Position numbers and translations under genes: made by a program. This document shows, one piece after another, positions 23,518-35,897 of a stretch of 64,000 bases of DNA. Source of the DNA: Suillus spraguei (lineage: Eukaryota > Basidiomycota > Agaricomycetes > Boletales > Suillaceae); assembly GCA_016800925.1 (NCBI GenBank), contig JABCPU010000127.1, positions 104,543 through 168,542 of the forward strand, given 5' to 3'. The notes below the pieces were generated by a model. It was given only the letters and a program-made list of their open reading frames with translations, did not search any database and was not told the DNA's origin. How positions within the stretch are numbered: the first letter of the stretch is position 1; each line of letters opens with the position of its first letter.

Positions 23518-25733
23518 GTCGTAGTGCACACCACTGCGGCTGGAGTGGGATGGCATTGACGCCGCGCTGTACCATCCTGTACCTAACATCCTGTATCGTT
23601 CATGTGTCAGTTAAGTACTTCCATATTAAGAAACACTACTCACATGCAAACGAGGAAGTGCCTCGGTGACATTGAGTGGAGCGCCAGTGGGCTGCTTGGC
23701 ACTCCAGAAAATTTCTGCGGATGATGCCGCACGTGGCCACACGATCGAGTCAACGTTTTGCGGACCAGACTGCTCACTCCATAGAAGTTGCTCGCCTGTA
23801 AATTCCTCAGAAAGGCCGATTTATCTTCGAAACTAGATTGTATTTACCTCCGAGAACAAGTTCGTACTGCGCCTCGGTCAAGTTCGCTAGTGGATCAAAG
23901 GTATATGACTAATGAAACATTGTGAGATGCGTGGCTGTCCTGACTATTCATACTGACCATGGACCAGGTATTGAAGGAGTCGCTCCAGCTATTCATTTTT
24001 CCAAAAGCATGTCAGTTCATATCAAGTACATTCGATAGGATGAAGACTAACCCAGTCGCGTCGTCTCCCAGCCATCCACCAGCACCGTTGTTCTAGGATA
24101 GTAAGAATTTTGTGTTATGTAGAAGAACTCGTAAACTAACCAGGTAGAAGTAATTTGATGGTGCTTGTATGATCCTGAAGCCCATTTCTGCTACTGCTAC
24201 AGCATCTTCAGAAGAAATCCAAATCCTTTCAACACAGTTGAATCAGCGGAGCCACATCGAGATATCATCATACTTACATCACAATAGTCTCGTTCGAGAG
24301 TGTAATATTCCAGTCGAGGGCCATCTCTAAACGACCATCTCCATGTAACACCGTCATTCAAAGGAAGAAACACTGCGCATACCTTGCCATACAACAGGCG
24401 TCTTTCCCTGGGCCATCAGTGCACCGTGAGTAGTCTGCATGAACGTGTCAAGAGCACCATTTAGTGTCATGTCAGTGCTATTGAGCTGCTGCTGCGTGAG
24501 GTAATCGTCGGAGTAACACTTTGTGTTAATTTCATCGCCGCCGGTGCTGAAATAATACGAAGGGAGGGTCTTTGCAATATCAGTGAGCAAGGAAGCGGTG
24601 AAGTTCATGACCTCTGGGAGTGCAAAACGAAGCTGGCCAGCAGGAGGCTCGCCGGCAAAGTCTGCCCACGGAGAAGCGTCAAAGCACGCAACATATTCGG
24701 GGTAAGCGGCCCCAATGATAGCGGTGTGTCCCGGTGTATCAATTTCCTGGTAAAATATTGAGGGTTTATTTGTAAAATCAACTAATGGGCACTGACCATC
24801 ATAACATCAATACCTCTCTGCGGGAACAGCATCAGGGAACAAAGAACGGGATAAAATGAAAGACATACTGCAGCAGCATATTGCACAATGTATTGGATAT
24901 CATTTTCTGTGTAAACTTCTTGAGGAGAGTATGCACCGTGGATAGCAAGCTCGGGGTACTGTGCAACTTCAAGGGGGAAACTCTGACTGTCCGTGATATG
25001 CCAGTGGAAAGTGTTGATCTGTCTAGCTCGTTAGAGAAGAAAAACCGAGACACTAGGAAATCACTCACTTTGACCCAGCTCATTGCGTCTAAAGTTCGCA
25101 GAATATCATTGACCGGGTAGTAATGCCTCGAGGTATCCACTCCTAATCCTCGGAAGGGCTGCGTACATGGGTTCATGCACTTGACATCAAAGTGCTACTC
25201 ACATATGCAGGAGTATCTGTAATAGCAATCGGGGCGAGTAAAGTATAAGTTACTCCGCCATAGTAGTAGAAAAGCTGATTGAAAGTGGTGAGTCCTCTGT
25301 ACAGACCCAACGTCGAGTTCGCTGTCAAAGTAGCAGCCGAACCGTCTGCTGGAATCGTCAATGCGTACTCCTCACTACGTGTTCCGAGGGGCTTGACAGC
25401 TTCTGATGAAATAGGCTCCACAGTAGCTCCACTCGTGAGAGACAGCGTCAAATTTGAAAGAGTTATCGCGCTAGCAAGCGCGGTAGTGTCATTAGCGCCA
25501 CGACCTACGACGAGACGCCCAAGTTTGTCATTTTCTAGATAGTACTGTGATTGCACAACCGCATCAGATAAATCCGACGGCGCGCCTTCAATCTGGACGT
25601 CAAAGTAAAATGCGGGGGAGATTTTGAGGGCGGACATCCCAGTCTCGAGAGTAGCTGGAATAGGCCAGAGAGCCTGAACACCAGAAGAGAGGAGGCATCC
25701 TACCAGGACTATTATATGATGAGAAAAGACCAT
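23518..25733 (-). CDS. Secreted beta-N-acetylhexosaminidase, GH20
   Basis: The signal peptide MVFSHHIIVLVGCLLSSGVQA is followed by LWPIPATLETG and a GH20b-like N-terminal domain ending GLYRGLTTFNQLFYY. The catalytic barrel follows: RGLGVDTSRHYYPV, LDAMSWVK, an EIDTPGHT-type strand, and FSTGGDEINTKCYSDD with the Asp-Glu catalytic pair of substrate-assisted retaining hexosaminidases. Then TPVVWQ, LWSEQSGPQNVDS and WPRAASSAEIFW. The last splice joins LPRLH to DVRYRMVQRGVNAIPLQPQW and ends at CDA with TGA at 23518-23520. About eleven short introns. The enzyme removes terminal GlcNAc from chitin oligomers and N-glycans outside the cell. It appears intact. Confidence 0.92.
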
Positions 25734-26040
25734 GAATCAAAATGTGCGAGTCAAAGACACGACTAAGAAATTCAACTGCACCTATTTATAATGAAAGCCA
25801 CAGCTAGGGATCTTGTGCGCTTTCAATATGCGTACGTAACGCTAAAATACTTAAGGATGGACGCATAATTTCGATAATGTAGAAACTTTGCATCTGTTCA
25901 GCTTTCGGAAAATTGAATCATCCAATGCTTGGCGGGATCTCGCGGCGTTCAATGAGCGCGTCTGTCACGGTCACGTGACAACGCCCCAAGTTCACAATTA
26001 CAACCCGCAACTTCAAGTGGAAGTCTTGAACCCGGTCAAC

Positions 26041-27335
26041 CTTTCTCTCAACAATGCAATCCCTCCATCAAACTTCAAGACAGACTACTCAATGGGGCGT
26101 TTCTTGAAGCCATTGAGCTCTATTGGGCTGCACTGCTCCGTCGTCCCCTTGGTCATTCTTTTCGATCAGAGTGTCTCAACAATCTCGCCAACAGCCTTCC
26201 AAGCAGCTGTGTATCCTGTCTGACATTGATGAGACATTTGGCCTGTTCATACATCTCCCCACATATCTTATGCAGTCTCTCACACGGTCCTTACTGCTGC
26301 TAAGTCATGGGCTACCGCTGCCGAGGAGATAAACCATGGTTCTGCATTGATTGTATATCAAGCCATTTTGAAGTTCCTAGATCAGCATGTCACTCTTTTG
26401 TCGTCTTCATCACGTTATTTCAATGTAGTGAAGATGGTCATGGCGTCGCTTGCTATGAACGCTCTCTCGTGCAGCACTTGTCATGGTACGCTGACAACTA
26501 TTGTGGAACCAGTGGAGCAAGACCTTGCACTATTCTGAACTGTTTTTCACGCTTAAGCTAGCCGTTCTATGATCTTTCCCTGCCAGGTGACACCGGTGCA
26601 GCCTCGGAGAAACAGTTCAAGCAGCTGGGCTTTCGCCTATTTCAACCAGTCTACTGAAGAGCAGTCACCACAAATCCAACAACTGACCACGCAATGGAAT
26701 GATATCGTCTCCCGTATCCGCATGCTCCCCCACTCATCTCTGTTTCGCCTGCCTCCCCTTACAGAAAGCCACTCAAGAAGGCCCTGTCAATGCTATTCAG
26801 TACAGCTGTGACATCTTGATTGTCCCAAGTGACCAGAATCCTGTTCACATTCTAACCGATACGATGCGGACTGAAGTCTGAGTTCCTCCGAGTTTCAGTC
26901 CTTCACAAAGCAAGCTGGTTCCGATTCTCAAAACAAGCTTGTAGGCATCCTCCGCAAGCTTTGGCACAGTATCGTTGACCTCGTTGTCCAAGCCCTTGTG
27001 ATGTCGAATGTGTACCTTGGTTTGCGTGTCTGGTAGTGTCCCACCGTCGAACTCACTTGCTTCCCCTACATGCAGCAGGATCCTATGAGAATAAGAGAGA
27101 CAACTTATCTACATCTTTTATACCCCCACTGTGGCGACACTCGTTCGAGCTAGACGGCGCGTTTCTCAATATTCGTCTACTCGATATTTTGCCCCCGGAC
27201 AGAGGAAAGGAATTGCGATGCATCGCTCCTAAACTGGCTGCCATATCTCAGCGTCTCGTACTCATCGTGTCATCCTTCACGTCACTCCGAGATAGTCTTG
27301 TAACAAACGGTGCAGGGTACACTCAATGCATTGCT
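26041..27335 (+). pseudogene. Decayed TPR-CHAT domain protein
   Basis: No long frame survives, but blocks in all three frames, in order, match the large basidiomycete TPR-CHAT family. First comes a TPR unit (AFLEAIELYWAALLRRPLGH, then SECLNNLANSL). Next is a linker (AILKFLDQHVTLLSSSSRYF, SLAMNALSCSTCHG), then QSTEEQSPQIQQLTTQWNDI and VSRIRMLP. After that LVGILRKLWHSIVDLVVQAL, and finally CHAT-domain blocks (HLLPLHAAGSYENKRDNLS, GKELRCIAPKLAAISQRL, SSFTSLRDSLVT). The His-Cys catalytic end is lost. Several frameshifts and stops interrupt it. CHAT domains are caspase-like peptidases, and fungal members are candidate immune or cell-death effectors; this copy is dead. Confidence 0.8.
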
Positions 27336-27727
27336 ACTGGGTGTAGCATGTTTCCTGCCGTTGGGAGCAACAATTCGTGAGTGAGTAGGACCTTTCTGGC
27401 TGAATTTATTGAATTGACATCCGTTCTGATGCCTGTTCCTGGCACATGGTCTTCATTGGATTTACTCGTTGATAGAAGTGGTTTGTTTGCTGTTGTTTTG
27501 CGGTTGATCATTCCTGCTGGTTGGGAGAGGGTGGGCGGGCTGGTGGAGCGGTCGGGGTCATTCTTGAGTTCGGGAGGTTGGTTCTTGCTGTTTTTTTATT
27601 GTGGTTGTTCCTTGGGGCTTGAGGGCCGCTGCCTGGTGTCCTGAGCGCTGCCGAGCGCTTTGTCGGTCGTCTAGTTCCGGGGTCCTTGCTGGGGTGCCAC
27701 TTGGTACGGGTCCAAGGAGCGTTTTTT

Positions 27728-29112
27728 ATATTCGTTTACATGCCGTTGGTCTTGATAGAGTGGTACGTCCGATTTCTACTTACTCCAAAAGAGCGCTCCG
27801 GATACTGTCTCGAAAGTATTGGCACCAATTTGGAACTTTATGGGAGGAGGGTATGTCCAGTTTCTACTCTTTGGAGAGACATGTATATTGACGCTAGGCA
27901 GCGTCTCATTGCGTCCAACAGACGAAATTGCCGAGGATGGCTGGCAATTTGTTATCTCTGCTAATGATATTGACCTGACAAAGTTCGCTCAGAGTGAGGA
28001 GCTAATCATGGAGACCATCGCATCGTTTTTACCTATGGAGGTTACGTTCAACAAACTCGTATAGGTGATGAATTCAGGTGTGGTTTTGTTATTCGATGCG
28101 TTTCCAGTGTTTATTGGTTTACTTTAGGGTCAATAACCGCATGGTAAATAAGTTTAGCGAGGGCCGAGGATTTGTTGTGGACGGTATGTTATTCTGTTTC
28201 TGAATGATGTACTGTGCTGATACAAGTCTGCATAGATGCTGCTCGGTATGTCTATCTTTGAGCGCTGTTTTGCCAAACTGATTCTGACATATTTCCAGTG
28301 TCCACAGTCCAGCCGGTGGTAGGTGTGTACGCTCTGATTAAACGCTGACACATACTCATTTATCCATGAACAGGGCCTTAATTCAGCTGTACAAGATGCT
28401 GTGGGTCTTACAAATGCAGCATGTATGACACTACTGACTGTACACCAGGTTGGAGACTCGCATCGCAGAAACCGCAGACAAGTCTCTTCTTGAGACGTAT
28501 AGTGTCGAGCGTTTACCTGTCATCTCGGAGATGCTTCAAATAACCACTGCAATTTTCAACAAGGTAGTGAAGACAGACGCGATGCCCGTACAAAGCCCCA
28601 TCGTTACCATGCTTGGTATCAATTGCCGGTTCAGTAGCACCGTCCTCGACGAATTTGCAATTCCAGGGAAGCGTATTAATGCCTACGGAATACTTGACTA
28701 GGAGAACCTGGAGGCTGGAGACAGGGCGTCTAAAGCACCAAATATGCTGCAGGTGGGGCGCGGAGAGTCTGATGTGAAGACACTTTTTGGTCTTTATAGA
28801 CCATCATACCACACAGTGCTTGTGTTTGTGCCGAGTCTCGTGGGTGCTACCCCAGTATTGGGTGCGCTGGAGGCATACGACCAAAGCGTTGTGCGATCGG
28901 CGGTCGTTCTGCCTTCATCTACAACAGGTGTTACTGTTGCATCCCCTACTGACCTCCTTCTTGTGGATTAGGAAGGCCATGCTTATTCAGCTTACCTCAG
29001 GGAAGCTGGTCAGACGAAGGTGTTGTGATACGGCCAGACCGAGTGATTGGGGCGATTGTACATGGTGCAGAAGGCGTGAAGTATTTCTCGGGAATATTTT
29101 CGGGTATTTAGT
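27728..29112 (+). pseudogene. FAD-dependent monooxygenase, 5'-truncated duplicate
   Basis: A decayed tandem copy of the gene at 29960. It begins in mid-gene (at the exon reading VGLDRV) and lacks the N-terminal Rossmann segment. It has lost reading at three places where the sister is open: TAG for Trp after FNKLV (near 28063), TAG after GILD (near 28700), and TAG after LLVD (near 28969). Splice sites and introns are largely conserved with the sister, including the GDAAH-type exon (DAAR here). Similarity continues about 250 bp past the stop, so the duplicated unit included the 3' flank. Confidence 0.85.
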
Positions 29113-29959
29113 GGGCTGTTCTTTTTACTTGTATCTGACATCACAACTATTCGTATATTATAATACTTAGTTACTAAGTAGTATAGAGGTAGTGGTCGAA
29201 GGGTCGAGGCCAACGTAGGTCATAGCAGAGTCATGTGACTATTTCAAGTCATGCGTTTAATTTGTTCTTGATGTGACATGAAATGTATGAATCTTCGGAT
29301 ATCACCACGTCAAGCGTCCGACCAAGCTTAAGCTCCTGATATCATGTGCATCTCAGCAGATTTCGAATTTCACTTTCTCTGTTCCGATATTCTATTGGAA
29401 GAAAACCCAGAAAGGATGAAAAAAATTCTTCTTGCCAGTTGTCAGGAATGCCCGCGCTCGCCACTGCTGGAGGTTGTGTCAATCGAACCCTTCATTTAGA
29501 CGCCGCTCGGACCATGTCTGACCTGCTCAAATACCCCATTCGCTAATTGTGTTGCTGCGTGGCAGCAAAGAGGGACGTGATATTGTCCTGGTATGTAGCC
29601 CCCTGTGGTGGCGACAGCGGCGGGTGGAAGCACGATGTGACTGGTGGGAGAGGTGGGTCTGTGATGGCCCTCAGCCATGCTCATGCCGGCGTCCTCAAAC
29701 TATGTGAGAGCATTGCCACCAGTACCCAGACTTATACCCAGGCGTAGACCTGAAGTCTTTATAGACTTGTATCAAGACCGGCCATTTTAGAGACACCCTC
29801 ATCGACTCATACTAGAGTACAGTGTGACATGGTGCTCAGAGAGCACATGGTAACGTAAGTATCATACCAGTCTGCCGCTCTTTGGTCGTCCCTATCGATG
29901 TGTTATGTAAAACACGCGCCTGTTTGTTATCCTGATCTCAAAAACTCTGCACTTTACAC
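29113..29959. other. Spacer between FAD monooxygenase copies
   Basis: The first about 290 bp repeat the 3' flank of the downstream copy. The middle (29480-29760) has open frames on both strands rich in Gly, His and Ala but no recognised motif. The last part should hold the promoter of the downstream copy. Confidence 0.5.
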
Positions 29960-32182
29960 ATGAATCCCACTCGTCCTCCTGTGCTAGTCGTAAGTGACCT
30001 CCATATGATGGAACGTTGTGCCTTTCAATTCCCGTTTCTTAGGTAGGCGCTGGGCCAGCTGGTCTGGTAGCAGCGTTAACGCTCCTCAAAAACGGCATCC
30101 CAGTTCGCATCATTGATAAAGATCCCAACCCTCGCATCGGACAGCGTGGTCCTATAGTCTGGGTTTGTCATGACACCACTTTTCTGATGCCCTGTAGTCT
30201 TATTTAATGCATCATCTAGCAACGCTCCCTTGAAGTCTTCAACTTCCTCAATGTCCCAGAAGTTAACAACTTGGGGAAATCTATGCCCGTATTTCGTTCC
30301 TACAAGCCCGGGACGTTGGAACCTCTAACCGAAACTTTAATGGTCCCAGCTATGGAACCTACCCCTACGATACCATTCGTATGTACTGCGCAAAACTGTG
30401 TTTTCTCGAGTGGCCATGCTGACGAATTTTTATATCGCAAGCACGCTCCAAAGGTCATAGGTCAACAACTCCTAGATGTGATTTTGCGACGCCACCTCGA
30501 GAAATTCTCGTGCTCTGTCGAGATGGGCACCGAACTGCGTTCGCTCGAGCAGTCCGACAAAGGGTCACAGCTGTTCTGGCAAAGAACGGCATATTAGAGA
30601 CTTTTGATACCAAGTGGGTGATTGGCGCCGATGGTGCTAAAGGTCAGATGCGATCAATCGAATTCAGTGGGCTGAATCTGAATTGTGGTTTGCAGGCGTC
30701 GTGCGCAAACAGCTTGGGCTTGCATTCTTGGGTGAGACTAGAGAAGATCTTCGAACGGTCCTGGGAGATATTTGTTTCCGTGCCGTTGGTCTTGATAGAG
30801 TGGTACGTCCGATTTCTACTTACTCCAAAGTGCGCTCTTGATACTGTCCTGAAAGCATTGGCACCGATTTGGAAGTTACACGGGACGAGGGTATGTCCAG
30901 TTTCTGCTCTTGGGAAAGACATGTATATTGACGCTAGGCAGCGTCTCATTGCGTCCAACAGACGAAATTGCTGAGGATGGCTGGCAATTTATGATCACTG
31001 CTAATGACATTGACCTGACAAAGCTCGCTCAGAGTGAGGAGCTAATCATGGAGACCCTCGCATCATTGATACCTACCGAGGTTACGTTCAACAAACTCGT
31101 ATGGGTGAACGAATTCAGGTGCTTTTTTGTTATATCGATACGTTTTCAATGTTTATTGGTTCACTTTAGGGTCAATAACCGCATGGTAAACAAGTTTAGT
31201 GAGGGCCGAGGATTTGTTGTGGGTGGTATGTTATTCTGTTTATGAATGATGTGCCTGTGCTGATGCAAGTCTGTATAGATGCTGCTCAGTATGTCTATTT
31301 TTGAATGATGTCTGGCCAAACTGATTATGATACTTCCAGTGTCCATAGTCCAGCCGGTGCTCAGGTGCGTGCGCTCCGATTAAATGCCGACATATATTCA
31401 TCTATCCACGATCAGGGACTCAATTCAGCTATACAAGATGCTGTGAGTCTTACAAATTCAGCATGTATGACAGTATGACACTACTGACTTTGCACCAGTT
31501 CAATCTAGGTTGGAAACTCGCACTCGTCGAGAAAGGATTCGCAGACAAGTCTCTTCTTGAGACGTATAATGCCGAGCGTTTGCCTGTCATCTCCGAGATG
31601 CTTGAAATAACTACTGCGATTTTCAACAAGGTAGTAAAGACAGATGCGGTATCCGTACAAAGCCCCATCCTTTCCATGCTCGGTATCAATTGCCGGTTCA
31701 GTAGCATCGTCCTAGATGAATTTGCAGTTCCAGGGAAGGCCATCAATGCCTATGGGATACTTGACCAGGGCAATCTGGAGGCTGGAGATAGGGCGCCTGA
31801 CGCGCCAAATGTGTTGCAGGTGGGGCGCGGAGAGTCTGATGTGAAGACGCTTTTTGGTCTTTATAGACCATCATACCACACAGTACTTGTGTTTGCGCCG
31901 AGTGTTGCAGGTGCCACTTCAATTTTTGGTGCGCTGGAGGCATACGACAACAAGGTTGTGCAATTGGTGGTCGTGTTACCTTCATCCGCAACAAGCGTCA
32001 CTGTTGCATCTCCTGTTGGCCTCGCTCTTATCGATCAGGAAGGTCATGCATATTCAGCTTACCTTGTGGAAGCTGGACAGACGAAGGTGTTTGTGATACG
32101 GCCAGACGGAGTGATTGGGGCGATTGTACATGGTGCAAAAGGTGTGAAGAAGTATTTCTCAGGAATATTTTCGGGTGTTTAG
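29960..32182 (+). CDS. FAD-dependent monooxygenase (phenol-hydroxylase type), one frameshift
   Basis: ATG at 29960 (MNPTRPPVLV) joins across a short intron to VGAGPAGLVAALTLLKNG, the dinucleotide-binding GxGxxG fold. Later blocks are VPEVNNLGKSMPVF, the DG motif in KWVIGADGAKG, SVSLRPTDEIAEDGWQF, TDIDLTKLAQSEEL-like text, and the GD motif assembled over two introns as VGDAAHVHSPAGAQ. FNLGWKLALVEKG follows, then a thioredoxin-like C-terminal domain ending FSGIFSGV. About ten introns. This is a class A flavoprotein hydroxylase using FAD and NAD(P)H, acting on a phenol-like or polyketide substrate. One base appears to be missing near 30568-30571: SLEQSD reads in one frame and VTAVLAKNG in the next, with no intron to explain it. 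So it is a recent pseudogene or a sequence error. Confidence 0.75.
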
Positions 32183-33059
32183 TGGGCTGTTCTTTTTACC
32201 TGTATTCTTACATCACAACTCATTCGTGTATCATATGTAGACGCTGTTACGAAATAGTATAGAGGTAACAATGAAGGATCGAAGCGTAGGTCACAAAGCA
32301 GTAGCATCATGTGGCTATTTCAAGGAATTCATGAATATATGAACTTGAATCTGATACCACCACTGTCTCAACTGTCCGACCAAGCATGGGCTCCTGATTC
32401 GGATAGATATCATTTGCCTCTCAGTAGACTCCGAACTTCACTTTCTCTGTCCCGATGTTCTATTGGAAGAAAAACTTGAAATACCTGTACACCGTAGGAT
32501 GTTGGGACTTCCGGGTTCTGGAGTCTTCAGAATGACTACAAACAATAGTGATGGCTATGGCTATCCTATATGGTCCCATCGGCACGACATCTGGTGATCG
32601 CTAGCCCTTGTGTACTGGCCGCATAGTAGCATGATTCTACCCTCTCCGAGAACCAAAGCTGAGGTACTAGGCCCATGGCCATCCGGTGTTCGTGCCATCG
32701 ATTCAATCAAGTGTATGGTAATCCTGTCCACACTGACAGCTTTGCTCAATCTCACAGCTCTCGCAGGCATATTGAAGCCATAAACTCAGTCACACAGGGT
32801 CCCAGGTGTTTCAAAAATAACGAGTCCAAATGATTTACCTCCTACACTCCGGTATCGAAGACCAGCCTGCCGCTTGTGGTGACACCACCATTCTGCCATA
32901 TCATATTGGTGCCAAGGGCTTCGAATGGTCAGTCGCTTTCATCATGTTCCTGATTTTGATGTGTTAGATCAATCTATGGGTATCTACTTGTAGCACTAAT
33001 ATGGGTTTTTGTCTCTGGCAATCCAATTCTTCCATCTCGTCCCTCCCTGACTGATTCAG
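32183..33059. other. Intergenic
   Basis: The first about 290 bp match the 3' flank of the upstream monooxygenase copy, marking the extent of that duplication. The remainder has no recognised gene. Confidence 0.5.
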
Positions 33060-35360
33060 ATGTCACCCAAAAATGAACAATCTCAGGCTGGCCCTATTGC
33101 TGAGTCCACTGCTGTGACTGACAAAGGCATGAAGACCAAACCGAAAGCACCGAGTGCGAGCACGAAGACAGTTTGGAAGTCCAGTGTCGATGCTGTGTTG
33201 ATAGCAACACTTCTGAAGGAATGGGAGGAGGGTCATCAATCTGACTCAGGGTTCAAACCGAAGTCATTCATTGCTTGAGCAGTGTCATACATGGTATGAG
33301 ATTCATACCAAGCTAATATATAAGAAGGAGTGATAGGAAAGATCCAACAGTGCATACTATATCTCTAAGTTGTCCCATATTTTTTGCTCACACTTTGATT
33401 ATCTTTTATATTTTTACTTCAATTTAGTTCCTTCATATTCTATCCCCTTTTCATTTTATTCCAGAACTTTCTATTCTCAAATTTGATGATTTATTTAGAC
33501 TTTATCATTTTGTCATTTTATCTTTTAATTTGTATGATTTATAAGACTTTCAGACTTGACTCATTGTGTTTTGTCATGATTTATCATGCTTTGTAAGATC
33601 TTTGTAAGATTTGAACTTTATTTGTAATCTACTTAGTAAAAAGGATGAGTAAGCTCACCCAAAAGGCTTGGTTTGTCAGTTTTTGCATGACCAATCTCTG
33701 AGATGACTCAACAGCCTTTTGTCATGCTTTGTAAGAAATCACTGTATTTATAATGTACTTAGTAAAATAAGCTGACTCAACACACTAAATAGGAAGGTTT
33801 CTTACCAATCTATGTGTAGAATCATGCTTAGTAAGCAGGGCCTCCAAAAGGTATATAAGGAGCCCATTTTTACCTGTAATAACAGCTTCCCACTTTACAC
33901 TCTTGTCTCCAACCATGTGAGAACCATAAGAACTGAAAGTGCAGGCATACTAGCCTTGAAGTAAGACTAAGAAGTCCATATCTACTCTGCATTATATACT
34001 ACCTTACAGGGGTTGACTATATAATATCTAACAGCTCTCAGACTAAGCTTTACATATACAGATCTAAAGACTCTCTCTTTCAATGGAAGGAGAGACACAC
34101 ACTCGGAGAACACGACAAAGTTGAAACAAACTTTCATAGGTTGAAACATACCTACTATACAACACTACTTCAAACCTCAAACTCAACACTTTCACACAGA
34201 TCTTGATCTTCAAGAGAAAGACCGTTGAAAGATACCCACCCAAGAACTCAACACATTATCTCCCATGAAGTAGAAAAGTCAGAGACCGTGTACTTAAGGA
34301 CTGGCAAGAAGTCTTATCCCTGTACAGTTGTGTTGTCACTGTATACGTGTTCTATATAAGACCCTTAAGTAGCAAGACAGTGGAAGCACTCAAAGGGAGT
34401 GAGAAGACGAGTGGAGGTGTTGCAAAGACATCTGGCTCATGTCATGATCATTGGGGAAAGGTATGTCTTGTATTCTTTCATGATACATTCTAACTGTGCT
34501 CTCAGCTCAAAAAAGACTTTGCTGTTATCAAAAAACTCCAGGAACAATCTGGATTTGACTGGGACAACACTTTGAAGATTGTAAGTGCTCCACCAGATGT
34601 CTGGGAGAAATATCTTGTGGTAAGTGGATCTCATCAGATCTGCATGACTTGGAGGTGCTGACCATACTTAATGCCTCGACAGACACCCAAAAGCAAAAAT
34701 CTGGAGGAAGAAATCTTTTCCCCTCTATGACAGCATCCAGATTCTTGTCAAGGGGATTATTGCAACTGGCGAAAATGTCTTTTGTGTGGGCATGACTACT
34801 ATGACCAAAATTGTTGATACCACCCTCCTGTTCAACTATCCTGCTGATTCAGGTGAAGAACATGAATTGTTGGATGACGAAAATGATGAAGTATGTTTTT
34901 TTTATTTAAATACATGATCTATTGGCTCACAGCTATCTACCAGCCTGATGTCAATGACTTGCAGACACCCATCAAACCCAACAATCAGAAATGTTCAGCT
35001 AAAATGACACCATTTGGTAGTAGCCACAAGTGCCAGTCAATCGGCTGTGCCATCCATCATTCTTTGAGTGGTCGTGGCTCAGGTACTGATGCCATGTTTT
35101 TGGTTGCCGGAGCTATTGAGATACTTGCCAATAAATTTGATGAGTCTGGTGGGCTTACTTCTCCTGAACATTATAGTGCTGCCATCCACTGTCTTGAAGA
35201 CGATGCTGACTTATCCGAAACTGAGCAGGTAGCAGCTGTTCATTTGTTCTCTCGTCAGACTGCAATTGCAGATTCATACCTCGCAATCAAGAAAAAGTCT
35301 ACTTGCACTCGTTACATTCAGTTTGGAAGAATGGATCAAATTTTGGGTTGTCCTTGATCT
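33060..35360 (+). pseudogene. Myb/SANT-like protein of a PIF/Harbinger-type element, decayed
   Basis: Exon 1 (from ATG 33060) ends VWKSSVDAVLIATLLKEWEE, then GHQSDSGFKPKSFIA and a TGA where Trp is expected. After a roughly 1.1-kb interruption the domain resumes at about 34390 as SGGVAKTSGSCHDHWGK, LKKDFAVIKKLQEQSGFDWD, and APPDVWEKYLV. An acidic linker follows, then GAIEILANKFDESGG, HCLEDDADLSETEQVAAVHL and IADSYLAIK. This is the layout of the Myb/SANT-like (Myb_DNA-bind_3) proteins that accompany PIF/Harbinger transposases and bind the element ends. A matching transposase fragment lies just downstream on the opposite strand. Stops and the interruption make it nonfunctional. Confidence 0.7.
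33293..34380. other. AT-rich insertion within the Myb/SANT-like gene (possible solo LTR)
   Basis: About 1.1 kb of AT-rich sequence interrupts the Myb/SANT-like domain, too long for an intron of this genome. It contains repeated TACTTAGTAAAA motifs (near 33633 and 33761) and a TATA-like GTATATAAGGAGCCC (about 33850), which recalls an LTR promoter. Candidate ends TGTAAGAT (about 33593) and ATCTAACA (about 34034) were seen, but no target duplication was found. The origin is open. Confidence 0.4.
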
Positions 35361-35474
35361 CAGGTGCAAGTGGGGTGGTTGCATTAGGAAGTCGTACATA
35401 GGCATTATAGAAAGCATCAGATGTGAGGAGGTCGAGAAGGCAATGGATGGCTCTGATAAGCAGAAGTCAAATTC

Positions 35475-35897
35475 TAAACTTGTCAATAATCAATATGGTG
35501 GCACACTTTGTGAGAGTACTTGGACTGCGCTGAAATCATTCTTCAAGATGACACTGGGGTAGGCCAGTTACAGCAAGATACAGGAATATTCCGAGCTGCT
35601 CTTCAGCCGAAACATGTCTTGTGTCATGAAGGTCATGTTTGATTAGCTCATGGAGAAGGGCCTGGAATACATTCCCATTGCATCATAAAAACGCTGAGGA
35701 TGGCCAGCCAGAAGCTCATTCAACCATTGTTGGCCAGTGAGCTTGGAAGTATTTTTGGGAGTTTTGTCATAGCGGGCAGCATAATGATGTTGAGTAATGG
35801 AAGCAGCAGTGAGTGCGATAGTGATGACAACTGCCCGTTTTTTCTTCATTTTAGAGCGTGCAAAGTGCTTTCGAGTAGTGTTGATTACCATCAGCAA
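35475..35897 (-). pseudogene. PIF/Harbinger transposase, N-terminal fragment
   Basis: The minus strand reads KTPKNTSKLTGQQWLNELLA then GHPQRFYDAMGM, typical of the start of fungal Harbinger (DDE_Tnp_4) transposases. After a one-base frame change it continues VFQALLHELIKHDLHD, VSAEEQLGIFLYLAVTG, and FQRSPSTLTK, the helix-turn-helix-like part before the catalytic core. The DDE domain itself is not seen. It faces the Myb/SANT-like remnant tail to tail, matching the two-gene organisation of these elements. Confidence 0.75.

Noticed and set aside
23344..23589. 81-codon minus-strand ORF read as the hexosaminidase C-terminus
   Set aside because: The correct hexosaminidase frame (VRYRMVQRGVNAIPLQPQW) is another one and stops at 23518; the ORF's tail is a fragment of a different family.
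8538..32182. A biosynthetic gene cluster (MFS exporter, P450, FAD monooxygenase)
   Set aside because: The genes are spread over more than 20 kb with housekeeping genes (SPB protein, GRX5, hexosaminidase) between them, and no backbone synthase is present.
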